Assembly: GCF_041687215.1 (NCBI RefSeq)
Contig: NZ_JAWLCI010000010.1
Location: forward strand, 1 to 64,000
Source of the DNA: Mariniphaga sp041687215
GTDB lineage: Bacteria; Bacteroidota; Bacteroidia; Bacteroidales; Prolixibacteraceae
Direction: 5' to 3'
DNA: 64,000 nucleotides
Positions 62,792 through 64,000 of this stretch are shown piece after piece (position 1 is the first letter of the stretch; each line of letters begins with the position of its first letter). The notes under the pieces are model-generated. The model was given only the letters and a program-made list of their open reading frames with translations, did not search any database and was not told the DNA's origin. Made by a program: the position numbers and the translations under genes.

Positions 62792-63616
62792 ATGGAATTT
62801 CTGATTGCAAATGGCAAAGTAGCCAAAACCGATGAAATAAATCTGAATCAAATCCTTACGGAATCAAATTTCAGACTTTCGCAAAAAATTTGGTACGGTT
62901 ACGGTGGCATTCCGTTTTTTTCAGAAAACATTGAACAGATAAAAAAACAAGCAGAAGCGCTTAAATTGCCTTTCCCAAAAGAATTTGAAAACCCAGGGGA
63001 ACTGTTTCGGATTACCAAACGCATGTTGAACAAAAATAAATTCTATCGCTCCGGATATGTTTATTTTCAATTATTCCGGAATAAGAATAAGGTTCAAACC
63101 CTTATTACAGCCAGTGCTTTTCAGGAATTCGATTTTCCGTTTGCTGAAGCCGGATTACTGGCTACTTTTTCAATCCAAAAAAAACTATCGCAAAATCCTT
63201 TCAACCGGTTTCCCTTTTTTAATGAAATGCTTTGGCAGACAGGTCTTTCAGAAATACATCACAGTACGCTTCAGCAGGTTATATTTCTGAACGAAAACCA
63301 TTCTGTTTGCGAATGTGCCCATGCCAATATTTTTTTGATAAAGGAAAATGAACTGATTACCCCTTCTCTTGCAACAGGTTGTTACGAAGATGTGTTACGG
63401 TCTTTTGTATTGAAATCAGCAAAACTGGAAGGTTTGAATGTTTCGGAAATTACCAGGATTGAAGAATCGAAAATTTTTGAAATGGATGAAATATTTTTGG
63501 CATCAGAAAATGCAGGTATTCAATGGATTCTGGGTATCGGAAACAAACGGTTTCTCCACTATTTTTCAAAAAAAATTTATGAGGTTTTGAAAGACAAAAT
63601 CAAACTTAATTCATAG
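62792..63616 (+). CDS. Aminotransferase class IV-like protein, catalytic lysine not seen
   Basis: A 274-aa protein of the class IV PLP family (branched-chain aminotransferase, ADC lyase). Conserved parts: NFRLSQKIWYGYGGIPFF, NENHSVCECAHANIFLI (the glutamate that contacts PLP), and TPSLATGCYEDVLRSFVL. At the place of the PLP lysine (GIKxxNR in PabC) it reads QNPFNRFPFFNEML, with no lysine. It may be inactive as a transaminase or use another chemistry. It lies eight bases after tamB. Confidence 0.82.
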   Translation: MEFLIANGKVAKTDEINLNQILTESNFRLSQKIWYGYGGIPFFSENIEQIKKQAEALKLPFPKEFENPGELFRITKRMLNKNKFYRSGYVYFQLFRNKNKVQTLITASAFQEFDFPFAEAGLLATFSIQKKLSQNPFNRFPFFNEMLWQTGLSEIHHSTLQQVIFLNENHSVCECAHANIFLIKENELITPSLATGCYEDVLRSFVLKSAKLEGLNVSEITRIEESKIFEMDEIFLASENAGIQWILGIGNKRFLHYFSKKIYEVLKDKIKLNS

Positions 63617-64000
63617 CCGGATTTTCCGGAAAATTTTCCCAGACGGAATAGCGGGAACCTGCTTTTTTAACAAATTCGGTCCACGATTCCTGATGTAAAT
63701 CCTGCATTACGGTTTCCTCGTCCACATCGGTAACCAGCCACGAATCCTCTTTTATTTCCCTTTCAAGCTGACCTGAATCCCAACCTGAGTACCCCACAAA
63801 AAATCGGATGTCGGTTGGTGGAATAATTCCGGCAGAAATTTGTTGTTTCAGAACATCAAAATCACCACCCCAATATAAATTTCCCAAAACATGAATGCTG
63901 CCGGGAAGTTTTTTCCCCAACCTGTGGATAAAATAAATGGAATCTGTAGCAACTGGTCCTCCAAGGTAAACATCGGCATTAAATTCGGGAAAACCGGGAA
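63606..64000 (-). CDS. YqgE/AlgH family protein, partial
   Basis: Gene cut by the right edge of the window: the frame continues upstream of the TTG at 63920 without a stop to 64000, with ADVYLGGPVATDSIYFIHRL typical of the YqgE/AlgH (DUF179) family, followed by LPGSIHVLGNLYWGGDFDVL and FVGYSGWDSGQLEREI. At least 131 codons are visible; its start lies outside. The last 11 bases overlap the end of the aminotransferase gene on the other strand. Confidence 0.9.
   Translation of the reverse strand, partial: PGFPEFNADVYLGGPVATDSIYFIHRLGKKLPGSIHVLGNLYWGGDFDVLKQQISAGIIPPTDIRFFVGYSGWDSGQLEREIKEDSWLVTDVDEETVMQDLHQESWTEFVKKAGSRYSVWENFPENPAMN

Overview
The window looks like a chromosomal piece of a Bacteroidota genome, most likely class Bacteroidia and possibly a marine or sediment Marinilabiliales/Prolixibacteraceae relative (inference). 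The evidence is two proteins with clear type IX secretion (T9SS) C-terminal sorting domains and a third probable one, many SPII lipoproteins, promoters of the Bacteroidota type (TAnnTTTG -7 box), few Shine-Dalgarno sequences, a MutS2 with Smr domain, and a FeoB-associated Cys-rich peptide. No rRNA, tRNA, CRISPR array or prophage was seen. One 100-N scaffold gap lies inside a repetitive gene (12293-12392).

Layout. 1-5 kb: a Tat-exported Gfo/Idh/MocA oxidoreductase, recR, a GT2 glycosyltransferase fused to a degenerate polyprenyl-phosphate sugar transferase, and a YefM-like antitoxin whose stop overlaps a GNAT acetyltransferase. 5.7-8.2 kb: ferrous iron uptake (feoA, feoB, Cys-rich peptide). 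8.4-17.1 kb: a secreted C39-like cysteine peptidase, an orphan LytTR response regulator and a giant T9SS adhesin-like protein with jelly-roll repeats, ten Ig-like repeats and a LamG insertion. 17.2-24.2 kb: small hypotheticals, a SRPBCC/VOC operon, a T9SS protein, and a DUF4412 plus ADP-ribose pyrophosphatase-like pair. 24.4-26.9 kb: rhamnulokinase and a MerR regulator with a B12-binding-like half. 27-34.1 kb: a complete TetR-controlled ABC-2/HlyD/TolC exporter operon (YbhGFSR type) with operator palindromes at its promoter.

34.3-38 kb: RluA-type pseudouridine synthase, thioredoxin, a methyltransferase remnant, a DksA/TraR-like protein, an AbiEii-type nucleotidyltransferase toxin with its small partner, and a lipoprotein with a duplicated NPPHG..HRCD motif. 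38.1-47.1 kb: an arsenic island in two branches. One branch has ArsR, ArsP-like permease, a diheme C_GCAxxG_C_C protein, ArsC, ArsM and Acr3. The other has ArsR, a thioredoxin-like ArsE candidate, ArsF-like, ArsG-like, a second ArsR, another thioredoxin-like protein and a ProC-like reductase. An exported nitroreductase lies between them. Together they would reduce arsenate, methylate or expel arsenite, and possibly reduce and export aromatic organoarsenicals. Two of the ArsR genes are followed or preceded by the same palindrome built around the -7 promoter box.

47.2-64 kb: M20 deacetylase, VF530 protein, lipoprotein, a large metallopeptidase/TolB-propeller/beta-barrel protein, mutS2, a truncated IS3-family element (a 54-bp fragment of its left end also sits at 10.36 kb), the TamA/TamB outer-membrane assembly pair, a class IV aminotransferase that seems to lack its catalytic lysine, and the start of a YqgE/AlgH gene running off the right edge.
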